DNA from: Erythrobacter sp.
GTDB lineage: Bacteria > Pseudomonadota > Alphaproteobacteria > Sphingomonadales > Sphingomonadaceae
Reading direction: 5' to 3'
DNA length: 60,992 bases
NCBI GenBank assembly: GCA_030148605.1
Contig: JASBTD010000034.1
Coordinates: forward strand, 1 to 60,992
Numbering within the stretch: the stretch's first letter is position 1; every line of letters begins with the position of its first letter. The notes beneath the pieces are model-generated. The model was not told where the DNA came from. It saw nothing but the letters and a program-made list of their open reading frames with translations, and ran no database searches. Below are positions 1 through 10,028 of the stretch, piece by piece. Both the position numbers and the translations under genes were made by a program.

Positions 1-881
1 AGCAAGGTCGTTTCGCCGAGGCTAGGCCAGCGTTCGAGCGCGGCCTCAAGCAGATCGAGGCAGTCGCCCGGATTGCACCCTATGACGCAGGTCTGCAGGT
101 CGAAATCGGCACGAACATCAATTGGCTCGCGATCGTGAACGAGGAATTGGGCAAGGAGAAGGAGGCTTTGGCTTTGCACCTTCGTGAAGTCGCGACTTAC
201 GAGGATGTTCTTAAGCGCGACCCCGCCAATGCGTCGGCTAAATACAAGCTCGCACTGGCGCATCAATTCGTCGGAGCACAGCAATTCCGGCTGGGTCAGA
301 TCGGCGATGCGATCCAATCCTACGAGCGCGGGCTTTCCCTTAATGGAGAAATGCGGCAGCTCGAACCAGCCAATACCGATTGGCAACACGCAGAGGTGAC
401 TGGGCGGCTCGATCTAGCGGATAATTTTGCCTATGCAGGGCGCACAAACGAAAGCCGCATCATGCTCGAAGCCGCGTCGAGTTTGCTCAGCCAGATGATT
501 GCCAAGGATCCAAAGAATGCGGCGTGGACGGGCGCTCTGCACGGTCGCGAATTGAGGACGCGTGTGCGCCTTGCCCTCGAAAGCGGCGACACCGCGCGAG
601 CCCAGTCGCTTGTTCTGCAGACGCTAGGGTTAGAGCTTGAGGGCAAGGACCGTACAGCGGTTCTGCTGCTGGCGGGGGATGTCGAGGCAAAACGCAATCA
701 GCCGGAAAAGGCGAGGGCGCATTGGAACGCGGCGCTGGCGCTCCTTTCCGATGCCGGCGGTGCCGATTTGGAGAGGTTTCGGCTCCTCAAGCGTCTTGGC
801 CAAACCGATCAGGCCGCCGAAATTCGCGAAAAGCTGGATAGGCGGGGCTTTCGTCACCCCGCCTATCTGATGGAACGTTGA
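1..881 (+). CDS. TPR-repeat protein, C-terminal part (5' end outside window)
   Basis: The reading frame is open from the left edge, so the gene begins outside the window; a GTG at 135 lies in the same frame but is internal. About 290 residues are visible. They are almost wholly helical, with tetratricopeptide-like pairs such as AKYKLALAHQFVGAQQFRLG and alternating Ala/Leu/Gly spacing, including repeated 'KDP.NA' turns. TPR arrays are protein-binding scaffolds and in bacteria often form the C-terminal half of kinases, cyclases or transcriptional regulators. The catalytic or DNA-binding part, if any, cannot be seen. It ends three bases before the convergent gene at 884. Function unknown. Confidence 0.75.
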   Translation, partial: QGRFAEARPAFERGLKQIEAVARIAPYDAGLQVEIGTNINWLAIVNEELGKEKEALALHLREVATYEDVLKRDPANASAKYKLALAHQFVGAQQFRLGQIGDAIQSYERGLSLNGEMRQLEPANTDWQHAEVTGRLDLADNFAYAGRTNESRIMLEAASSLLSQMIAKDPKNAAWTGALHGRELRTRVRLALESGDTARAQSLVLQTLGLELEGKDRTAVLLLAGDVEAKRNQPEKARAHWNAALALLSDAGGADLERFRLLKRLGQTDQAAEIREKLDRRGFRHPAYLMER

Positions 882-883
882 CG

Positions 884-1540
884 TTAATCCTTCAGCATGA
901 AGCTGTTGGTGGTGCGGGTGCCCTTGCTTGAGATCACCGGATCAATGCTGATGTAATAGTCGCCATACCCCTCAAGCACGAAGCCGACACAGAAGCCGAA
1001 TGCCGGTGCACCATCGGGGGTGTCATCCAAAATTTCGATGATTTTGTCATCCTTGTCGTCTTTCGACTTCGTGACATTGTCGATCGTCACAGGTGGCATA
1101 CGATCGTAGCCGGTCGGAGATTCCGGATTCGCGGTGCAGAACCAAAGATAGCCAAGAGTGTAGTCCTTGCCATTGTATGTCTCATGGCCTTCCGTATCGT
1201 TGGCCCAGCGCGCACCACCGTCCAGCTTCTTGCCATCGGGGCCCAGCATGTTCTTGGTTTCCAGCTTGAGCGTGATGTCGAGGTTCTCATTGTAATCGTC
1301 ATTCTTGGGCATGTTGGAGATATCGATCACGATCTCTCCATTGTCGCCGGGCGAGATCACACCTGACATACTAGGCTCTGTGCCGTCGCTATCCTCTTCG
1401 AATGTCATTGTGGCCCCGATGTCCCATGGCGGCGAGGTTGTGTTCCACTGCAGGGTCGGTGCACATTTGATCTTGAGCTTGCGGTTTTTCTTCTCGCCGG
1501 AGTCCTGTGCGGCCGGCTGCGTTTGCGTTTCTGTCGTCAT
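884..1540 (-). CDS. Conserved-looking acidic protein of unknown function
   Basis: The frame is open upstream to 1909, but the ATG at 1540 (MTTETQTQ...) is the likely start because a GGATGGAG Shine-Dalgarno sequence lies about 8 bases upstream and the upstream translation is low-quality. The product is 218 residues, rich in Asp/Glu/Lys, with no signal peptide or membrane segment. The N-terminus (about 1-25) is polar and looks disordered; the rest has a beta-rich pattern, ending in a Gly/Tyr-rich stretch (EGYGDYYISIDPVISSKG). I do not recognise the family. It is convergent with the TPR gene and divergent from uvrA across a 389-base gap. Confidence 0.7.
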   Translation of the reverse strand: MTTETQTQPAAQDSGEKKNRKLKIKCAPTLQWNTTSPPWDIGATMTFEEDSDGTEPSMSGVISPGDNGEIVIDISNMPKNDDYNENLDITLKLETKNMLGPDGKKLDGGARWANDTEGHETYNGKDYTLGYLWFCTANPESPTGYDRMPPVTIDNVTKSKDDKDDKIIEILDDTPDGAPAFGFCVGFVLEGYGDYYISIDPVISSKGTRTTNSFMLKD

Positions 1541-1903
1541 GTCATGTCTCCATCCCTCGCGTCTCACACAGCTGGAAGCCCCCGCAGGGATGGGCGGGCG
1601 GATCAGCGCAGTTCGTGCGACCCAGAGACTGACGGGTTGATTTGCAATGTGACGCTTCGCGGCTTGCCTGCGCAGCCACCCCTCAGTGACCAATGTAGTT
1701 GCCGGATCCCAACATGTGACCAATCCGGCGGCAACACCGCGAAGGTGCGCCTGTTTACCCTGCTTGTAAACCGCAAAACCGGGACCTAAGAAAACCCTCA
1801 GCTTTGCCTTCGGCGCCCGCGCGCGCGGAACCATTGCCGCCGCCTTGCGCTCACTCCATACACAACCAATATCGGATGCTCTCGAGCCGCGGCTTGACAG
1901 CGT
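1541..1903. other. Intergenic region between unknown gene and uvrA
   Basis: About 360 bases with no convincing gene. The minus-strand frame stays open through it but reads as unlikely protein and lacks a start with a ribosome-binding site. Apart from the uvrA promoter at its right end (annotated separately) I see no repeat or RNA signature. Confidence 0.5.
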
Positions 1904-1929
1904 GAACATTACCAGAACATAGAGTTTCC
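1894..1929 (+). promoter_or_regulatory. uvrA promoter with LexA (SOS) box
   Basis: GAAC-N7-GAAC at 1904-1918 (GAACATTACCAGAAC) is a perfect match to the alphaproteobacterial LexA operator GTTC-N7-GTTC read on the other strand. A TTGACA -35 sequence at 1894-1899 lies just upstream, so the operator covers the space between -35 and the presumed -10, where LexA would block RNA polymerase. The leader to the uvrA ATG at 1930 would be very short. Confidence 0.85.
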
Positions 1930-4935
<3,006 letters not shown>

Positions 4936-5092
4936 TCCTGGCCCTCTCCCCGATCGGGAGAGAGGAGCCTGCCCCGGACGTGATCCGGGGTTGGGAGAGG
5001 GGGAATTTCACACAAAGCCTGCCCTGAGATTGTCGAAGGGGCACAAAGGCACGAAGGTGCTGGAGCGGGCGAGCAAAGTGGCGGCGGAGTAG
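4936..5092. repeat. Repeat-rich segment after uvrA, with a UvrA-tail-like remnant
   Basis: Contains the hairpin CCCTCTCCC-cgatc-GGGAGAGAGG (about 4941-4965), CCCCGGA...TCCGGGG (about 4973-4989), a second GGGAGAGGGGG, and a unit resembling the common CTTCGACAAGCTCAGGGC repeat in inverted form (about 5019-5041). No poly-T follows, so they do not look like classic terminators. Positions 5054-5092, in another frame, read KVLERASKVAAE-stop, close to the end of UvrA (LERA...KEAAE-stop). This suggests that repeat insertion displaced the original 3' end of uvrA. Confidence 0.55.
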
Positions 5093-5149
5093 TTGATTTC
5101 CAACAATCAGCGCTCATAAGAGGAAATCGAAAAGATCAAGGGGTGCCGA

Positions 5150-5587
5150 ATGGAAACCGAAGTTACTAAAGTTGAGCCGGAACAACTCTTGCTCGATCCT
5201 AACAATTACCGCTTCCTTGACATCGCGGGCTATCGAAAAGTCGCAAAGCGCGAGCGTTTCGGTGAGGAAGGCGTGCAAGCAAAAGCCCTTGATCTGTTAA
5301 TCTCAAATCAGAGTTTCGATCTAGAAGCACTCCGAGACTCTATTGCCAGCAATGGCTTTGTGCCCTTGGACCAACTTGTTATTGAAGAGTATGACGAGCA
5401 AGATGGAAAGAAGAGATATCTCGTAATTGAAGGAAATCGACGTGCGGCAGCTGTGAAGACGCTGCTGAAAGATCAGAACGATGGTTCAGTCGATCTGGAT
5501 GAGCGCATTCAGAAATCGCTTGAAAAGCTCCCAGTGATCATTGTGAGCGGCGAGGACACGGAAAAGACAATTTTCACAAGACGCTGA
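5150..5587 (+). CDS. ParB/Srx-like DNA-binding protein, N-terminal part (frameshifted)
   Basis: The 145 residues form a ParB/Srx N-terminal fold: a DPNNYR motif near 16-21, a helix followed by SIASNGFVPLDQLVI (64-78), then the EGNRRAAA box (94-101). That box corresponds to the GERR motif that ParB/KorB proteins use for nucleotide or phosphate binding. The frame stops at 5585, where the ParB fold is incomplete. The next ORF (5587) continues with the expected helix in the other frame. Restoring one base in CGCTGATG would join them as FTRRLMAIRHVSG. Base composition is AT-rich compared with neighbours (24 G/C of 60 at 6001-6060 versus 40 of 60 at 3541-3600 in uvrA), a sign of transfer. Confidence 0.75.
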   Translation: METEVTKVEPEQLLLDPNNYRFLDIAGYRKVAKRERFGEEGVQAKALDLLISNQSFDLEALRDSIASNGFVPLDQLVIEEYDEQDGKKRYLVIEGNRRAAAVKTLLKDQNDGSVDLDERIQKSLEKLPVIIVSGEDTEKTIFTRR

Positions 5588-6258
5588 TGGCGATCCGGCA
5601 TGTATCTGGCATTCGCGAGTGGGGAGCCTATCAACAAGCGAAATTGGTCGTAGAAATGTACGACGATGAAGCTGAAAACTTTTCACAGGTTGCAAAGCAG
5701 ATTGGGATAAGCCCGCAAGAAGTCGGCAGGCGGTATCGCGCGTCAAAAGCTCTTGAGCAGATGGAAAATGATGATGAGTACGGAGCTCACGCAAGTCCAA
5801 AGCTCTACAGCTTTTTTCACGAAGCCGTTTCGTCACCGAAAGTTCGCGAATGGTTGGAGTTTACGAACGAAACTTACACTGCCGAGAATGAAGAGAACCG
5901 AACAACATTCTATCAGCTTTTGAGTCCGTCAGAGGTAGATGGAGAAAAACGCGAACCAAAGCTACAAAATGCCAACCGCCAGATTCGCCAGATGAAAATC
6001 ATCGTCGATAGCGACAAAGCATTGAACGTTCTTTCTGATCCAGAGAAGAGTTTCAATGATGCTTTGAAAGTCGCTGAAGACGAGATGGAATCAGACAATT
6101 CTGGTGTAACAGAGTACGCTCTGAAGCAAGCACTCAAAGCGCTGCGAAAGCCAGGAATTGATGCTTGGAGCGATCCCACTGCTAGGACTTCCGAGCTATG
6201 GCAAGAACTCAAAAAAGTCTTTGATTCAATTGATAAAGTACTCGAGGCTGATGAGTGA
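5587..6258 (+). CDS. ParB-like protein, C-terminal part with KorB-type helix-turn-helix (frameshifted)
   Basis: The ATG at 5587 overlaps the previous stop (TGATG), so re-initiation is possible. However, the first residues (AIRHVSGIREWGAYQQA) are the normal continuation of a ParB/Srx domain rather than a new N-terminus. A helix-turn-helix follows (FSQVAKQIGISPQEVGRRYR, about 32-51), then a long charged helical tail to residue 223. Together with 5150-5587 it would make one protein of about 369 residues. Either the gene is broken, the base is a sequencing error, or two subunits are made by coupled translation. The next gene starts inside its stop codon (GTGA), so the module is a translationally coupled operon. 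Confidence 0.75.
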   Translation: MAIRHVSGIREWGAYQQAKLVVEMYDDEAENFSQVAKQIGISPQEVGRRYRASKALEQMENDDEYGAHASPKLYSFFHEAVSSPKVREWLEFTNETYTAENEENRTTFYQLLSPSEVDGEKREPKLQNANRQIRQMKIIVDSDKALNVLSDPEKSFNDALKVAEDEMESDNSGVTEYALKQALKALRKPGIDAWSDPTARTSELWQELKKVFDSIDKVLEADE

Positions 6259-7121
6259 ATAACTCGCAGATTGTTGATGCTCTGGAACAATCGATAGGGA
6301 TTGACGGGCGAACGCGCGACTTGACCGATGCAATTGCAAACGAACTTGTAGCAGGTGGATTGCATCCGATTGAAGCCGCAGAAAGGGCAGGACAACGAAA
6401 GGCTGCTGTCGCCTCGGTCATCGTGAGACGGAAGGAAGTCGCAGAGGCGACCGGTACCGTTCATCTTCTCGAGATTGTCGGCATGTTCGATTCAGAAGTC
6501 GGCGGAGCTGGGCGACCAAATCCTTCTGATGACGAAACCGTGCAGCTTGCAAAGCTAGGTAGACGCCAGGTTGCAGCTATTCTCGAACGTATGCGATCGC
6601 TCACCCCTGACGAATTTGAACAGTTTGGTGCTGCATTGGTAAAATCTTTTGGCGCGACGATTTCGGAGAAGACCCGGCAGACTGGAGACCAAGGGATCGA
6701 CTTCGTTGGAACAGCTCGGATCGGCGATCTTCTCGATAAACCAAGAAGCATCATGAAGCTCGTACACGAGATGCAGATCGATTTTATCGGTCAGGCTAAG
6801 CATTATCCAAAACGAACCATCCAACCCTCAATCGTGAGGGAGCTGGTTGGGAGCCTTGAGCTAGCTCGGTCTCGGCATTTTTCAAGTGAGAAATTTGCGC
6901 TCTTGGAAGATTTGTCGCTTAGATCATTCAGCCCAGTTTTTGCACTACTAATCACTACTGGAAGACTCTCGGCAGGAGCGAAAACTGTCGCGGAGAAAGC
7001 CGGTATCATAGCTCGTTCTGGCGACCAACTAGCGACATATTTGGCGGATTTGGGTGTGGGGATTGATCCCGAAAGTGGCGAGTTTTCTGAAGATCTGTTC
7101 GTATCGTGGATCAGTGATTAG
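6255..7121 (+). CDS. Mrr-family restriction endonuclease-like protein
   Basis: Starts at GTG 6255, overlapping the ParB-like gene's stop by four bases. The 288-residue protein has an unrecognised helical N-terminus (1-105) and an Mrr-type nuclease core: a helix with Glu122 (LTPDEFEQFGAALVKSFGA), Asp149 in GDQGIDF, then Gln180/Lys182 in IGQAKHY. This is the D-(n)-QxK form of the PD-(D/E)XK active site used by type IV restriction enzymes. The C-terminus includes FALLITTGRLSAGA, typical of Mrr-cat domains. All catalytic residues are present, so it should be active. Coupling to a ParB-like DNA-binding protein on an AT-rich island suggests a defence or DNA-processing role; the substrate cannot be told. 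Confidence 0.85.
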   Translation: MNNSQIVDALEQSIGIDGRTRDLTDAIANELVAGGLHPIEAAERAGQRKAAVASVIVRRKEVAEATGTVHLLEIVGMFDSEVGGAGRPNPSDDETVQLAKLGRRQVAAILERMRSLTPDEFEQFGAALVKSFGATISEKTRQTGDQGIDFVGTARIGDLLDKPRSIMKLVHEMQIDFIGQAKHYPKRTIQPSIVRELVGSLELARSRHFSSEKFALLEDLSLRSFSPVFALLITTGRLSAGAKTVAEKAGIIARSGDQLATYLADLGVGIDPESGEFSEDLFVSWISD

Positions 7122-7414
7122 TTGATCTCCGATAACTGACCTACATCTCAAATTCTCATTAACTAGTCTGGTTCCAGTTTGTTGTTTGGCCTCAATCGCT
7201 CCTCGCCTTCGCGGGGACAGGCTCGCAGGCATCCGCTGCTCCGTCACTCCCGCGAAGGCGGGAGTCCAGAATGGCTTGGCCATTCCTATCCGCTCTGGAT
7301 TCCCGCTTTCGCGGGAATGACGAGTATTGGGCGGGGTGACGGGGAGACAGAAAACTGTCCTACACAGCAAAACAAGTATAACTAGAACGGCTCCTCAATT
7401 TTCGGAGCCTCCCC
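7122..7414. repeat. Inverted palindromic repeats at the right edge of the island
   Basis: No gene. It holds a CCTCGCC...GCGGGGACAGG-type unit (about 7201-7222), then two facing copies of a hairpin element: TCACTCCCGCGAAGGCGGGA followed by GTCCAGA (about 7243-7270), and its inverse, TCTGGATTCCCGC followed by TTTCGCGGGAATGACGA (about 7293-7323). The twin arrangement resembles REP/BIME elements. The last 40 bases before 7415 include GGAG, the ribosome-binding site of the next ORF. Confidence 0.8.
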
Positions 7415-8284
7415 ATGACCGTCCAGACCCAACTTCCCGTCCCGTACCAATCCGCCCAATCGCATGAGGCCCCCGCCTGCGCGGGGGATCAGTCCAATTC
7501 TGCTGGGGATCACGCCCAGCGCCACACTATTTTCTCCCCGCAAGCCCAGGCCAAATTCCTCGACAACCTCAGTATCAACGGCAATGTCCGCCATGCCTGC
7601 AAGGTCGCGCGCGTGTCGCCGCAGACCGCCTATCGCGCGCGGCGACAGTCCGCCGCTTTCGCGCAGCTATGGGATGCGGCGCTGCTCTCTGCCCGCGACC
7701 GGGCCGAGGAAGTGCTGGCCGATCGCGCCATCAAAGGCACCGAGGAAAGCGTGTTCTATCACGGCGAGGAGGTTGCGACCCGCATCCGCTACGATTCGCG
7801 CCTGCTGCTCGCGCATCTCGCGCGGCTCGACCGGCTGGCCGCGCGGGCCGAGGTCTCTGCCGCGCTCCACGAATTCGATGATGCGGTCGAGGCGCTGGGG
7901 CGGGGGGAGGATATAGAAACTTCTCCCGATTTTCACGCCCTTCGACAGGCTCAGGACGAGCGGAGTTCTTTAGCCCAGGACAGTGTTCCAAGTGTTCCAT
8001 CCTGTAGGACTTCGCCCGCGGTGAGCTATGACGTGGAGCGCGAGGCCTATCTCCAGCGGGTTGCGGATATGGACTATGCGCGCCCCGGCTATGCCAAGCG
8101 CCCGCGCGAGCTGGCCGAGGACCATCCCTATCTTGATGCGCGCACGATCGAGGCGATCCAGCTCCACGCATTCGAGGATGGCGAGGAGGAGGAGTGGTGG
8201 CTGGTGATCCCCACGGCAGAGGAATGGGCCGCGCTTGCCGAGGCCGAGGGGGGAGAGCGCGAATCCGCTTTCGCGACTCGGTGA
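7415..8284 (+). CDS. Helix-turn-helix protein of unknown function with repeat insertions
   Basis: The ATG at 7415 has GGAG 7 bases upstream. The product is 289 residues. Residues about 43-90 form a putative helix-turn-helix (FLDNLSINGNVRHACKVARV, then SPQTAYRARR) followed by FAQLWDAAL, a pattern shared with the protein at 13976. The C-terminal third is acidic (EDGEEEEWWLVIPTAEEW). Two stretches are repeat-derived: residues about 18-25, from a CCCCCGC-ctgc-GCGGGGG hairpin, and about 174-183 (ALRQAQDERS), from a CTTCGACAGGCTCAGGACGAG unit. The fold resembles small terminase-like DNA-binding proteins, but this is only a resemblance. The host gene tolerates the insertions, so the linkers are probably unstructured. 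Confidence 0.6.
   Translation: MTVQTQLPVPYQSAQSHEAPACAGDQSNSAGDHAQRHTIFSPQAQAKFLDNLSINGNVRHACKVARVSPQTAYRARRQSAAFAQLWDAALLSARDRAEEVLADRAIKGTEESVFYHGEEVATRIRYDSRLLLAHLARLDRLAARAEVSAALHEFDDAVEALGRGEDIETSPDFHALRQAQDERSSLAQDSVPSVPSCRTSPAVSYDVEREAYLQRVADMDYARPGYAKRPRELAEDHPYLDARTIEAIQLHAFEDGEEEEWWLVIPTAEEWAALAEAEGGERESAFATR
7466..7490. repeat. Palindromic repeat copy inside the helix-turn-helix ORF
   Basis: GAGGCCCCCGC-ctgc-GCGGGGGATC, the same arm-plus-hairpin unit as in uvrA at 2704-2726. Confidence 0.75.
7935..7964. repeat. CTTCGACAGGCTCAGGACGAG repeat inside the same ORF
   Basis: A dispersed repeat of this type encodes the ALRQAQDERS stretch. An inverted, diverged relative is at about 5019-5041 (CCTGAGATTGTCGAAGGGGC). 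Confidence 0.6.
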
Positions 8285-8336
8285 GCACGCGTAAAATGCG
8301 CCTTGCGGGGTGCCTTTGCCCCGATGGAGAACGGAC

Positions 8337-8780
8337 ATGAAGTTGGGGACTGGATTGCTGGGAGTTGCGGCGCTGTCGCTGGGGTTGGCGAGCGCTTCGC
8401 TGGCGCAAGACGAGGGCGAGTTCAGCTATGTCGGCACCAGCCTGTTCGGCGAGAACGAAGTGGGGCACGAGGGCGCGGGCGAGGATGCGAGTGGCGATTT
8501 CACCGCTGAGTTGGACCTGGCGAACGGGCGGATGTGCTACCTGCTCGAAGTCGCGGGGCTGGACGATTTCGCCGCCGCGCATGTGCATGAAGGGGCCAAG
8601 GGCAAGAACGGCCCGCCGGTGGTGACGCTGGAGCTGGCCGGCGATAAAGGCGACGATGTGTGCACTGATGTCGACGCCGAAGTGCTGAAGAAGATCGTGA
8701 AGAACCCGGACCGTTACTACGTCAATGTGCACACCACCGCTTTTCCCGCTGGCGCGGTGCGCGGGCAACTGGGCGAGTAA
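8337..8780 (+). CDS. Secreted CHRD-domain protein
   Basis: The start at 8337 (MKLGTGLLG) is chosen because GGAG precedes it by about 8 bases and a clean signal peptide follows (about 1-23, cleavage after ASLA-Q). The frame is open further upstream but without such features. The 147-residue product carries a CHRD domain: beta strands, the AAHVHEGAKGKNGPPVV motif, and the closing YYVNVHTTAFPAGAVRGQL that is diagnostic of the family. CHRD domains occur in chordin and in many bacterial exported proteins; their bacterial role is unknown. Probably periplasmic or extracellular. Confidence 0.85.
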   Translation: MKLGTGLLGVAALSLGLASASLAQDEGEFSYVGTSLFGENEVGHEGAGEDASGDFTAELDLANGRMCYLLEVAGLDDFAAAHVHEGAKGKNGPPVVTLELAGDKGDDVCTDVDAEVLKKIVKNPDRYYVNVHTTAFPAGAVRGQLGE

Positions 8781-8792
8781 GCGGGCGGCCTG

Positions 8793-9404
8793 CTAGCTGC
8801 CCCCGGTGGCGGCGATCAGCGCAGCCAGGCCTTCGCTCTCCTCCGTGGTGAGCTCGAGCGGGGCACCGCAGCGCGGATCGGTCTTCTGCAAGGCGCGGAT
8901 CATCGCGTCATTGATCGGGATTGGGTCGCAGCCATGGTCTGTGCTGCAGATCATGTCGAAGCGTTCGTCAGCCTTGGCGTGGCATTCGAGGCAATTGCCG
9001 TCAAAGCGGTTGACCACGTCAACATGCCCGCGATTGCGGATCGCCGTGCCTTCGGGCGACACGTCAAACTCGAAGAACTCCCAGTCCTTCGTATCGGCGT
9101 TGAAGCCTTCGGCGCGCTTGACCATCGCTTCGCCGGGCACGAGCTGGACGACCGAGCCGACGGGGAAGATGCCGCCATCCTCGGACGAGGCGACAGCGAC
9201 GGTGGCTTGCAGATCGCCGTCAATATTGCCGACGAAGAAGCGGTCAACCTGCGTCAGATCGCGGATGCAGCCGAAGCTGGCAGCGGTCATGTTCTCTGTC
9301 GCGGAAACTACCGCCTCGGCTTCCTGTTCCGTCGGTTTGGCGCAGGCGCCCAGCGACAGTGCCAATGCGAGCGAAATTGCGGTGCTGCGAACCATGATTG
9401 CCAT
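8793..9404 (-). CDS. Lipoprotein with CxxCH haem motif, cytochrome P460-like
   Basis: A hydrophobic leader ends in a lipobox (LSLGAC, lipidated Cys about 21), so the 203-residue protein is probably membrane-anchored in the periplasm. One CxxCH haem c motif (GNCLECH, about 137-143) follows the segment DWEFFEFDVSPEGT...NRGHVDVVNRF, the layout of cytochrome P460 family proteins. Extra cysteines (FGC, MIC, HGC, PRC) may form disulfides. Start could also be the Met at codon 4. It is convergent with the CHRD gene. The enzymatic activity is not predictable from sequence. Confidence 0.7.
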   Translation of the reverse strand: MAIMVRSTAISLALALSLGACAKPTEQEAEAVVSATENMTAASFGCIRDLTQVDRFFVGNIDGDLQATVAVASSEDGGIFPVGSVVQLVPGEAMVKRAEGFNADTKDWEFFEFDVSPEGTAIRNRGHVDVVNRFDGNCLECHAKADERFDMICSTDHGCDPIPINDAMIRALQKTDPRCGAPLELTTEESEGLAALIAATGGS

Positions 9405-9476
9405 CGAGAATCCCCCTGTGAATGCCGCGGGAAACTGCGCGATGCCAGCTGTTTAGTCAAACCCTCGCTTGAGGAT

Positions 9477-10028
9477 CTAGGGCGCGATCAGTTCGAGCTC
9501 GACTTCGCCGACACCGCGGCGGACGATCCCGATCTCTTCCGCAGCGGCGCGGCTCAAGTCGATCTCGCGCCCGGCTATGAAGGGGCCGCGATCATTGACC
9601 CGCACGATCACGGAGCGGCCATTGCGCGGGTTGGTGACGCGCACCAGGCTACCAAAGGGCAGGGTGCGATGTGCTGCGGTGAACTGGCGCGGATCGAAAG
9701 TCTCTCCGCTGGCAGTCAGCCGCCCGGCAAATCGCCGCCCGTAAAAGGATGCATGCCCGCGCCCCACGTACTCGATGACTTCGCCCGGCGCCGGTTCCAG
9801 TGGTGGTTCGATAATCGAGATATCGACTGCGTGTTCGGGGTGGTCATGCGGAGCAAGGGGGATGTCGAATTCGGAAAAGCCCTCTTCAAAGCTGGGCTCT
9901 TCAAGAATTGGCACGGCGTCGTCGCCAGCCTCTGCCTCCTGTCCTACAACCGGCGAGCACGTTATAGCGAGCACGCTCGCTATCACTGCGCGGCAGCTTC
10001 GCGCTTGCAGCAGGAAACCCCTCTCCAT
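9477..10028 (-). CDS. RlpA-like double-psi beta-barrel protein
   Basis: The frame is open to 10187, but the ATG at 10028 starts a hydrophobic, secretion-like leader ([18 protein letters not shown]), so the product is about 183 residues. The C-terminal domain (about 100-180) is the RlpA double-psi beta-barrel: [50 protein letters not shown] and the final [14 protein letters not shown]. The catalytic-type Asp and His are visible. RlpA proteins are septal lytic transglycosylases acting on peptidoglycan lacking stem peptides. No SPOR domain is present, so septal targeting would need another signal. Confidence 0.8.
   Translation of the reverse strand: MERGFLLQARSCRAVIASVLAITCSPVVGQEAEAGDDAVPILEEPSFEEGFSEFDIPLAPHDHPEHAVDISIIEPPLEPAPGEVIEYVGRGHASFYGRRFAGRLTASGETFDPRQFTAAHRTLPFGSLVRVTNPRNGRSVIVRVNDRGPFIAGREIDLSRAAAEEIGIVRRGVGEVELELIAP

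Noticed and set aside
4936..5000. Rho-independent terminator after uvrA
   Set aside because: Hairpins are present but no T-run follows either; they fit the dispersed repeat families.
5560..5590. Programmed -1 frameshift to make full-length ParB-like protein
   Set aside because: No XXXYYYZ slippery heptamer in the reading phase and no obvious stimulatory hairpin just downstream; a deletion explains it more simply.
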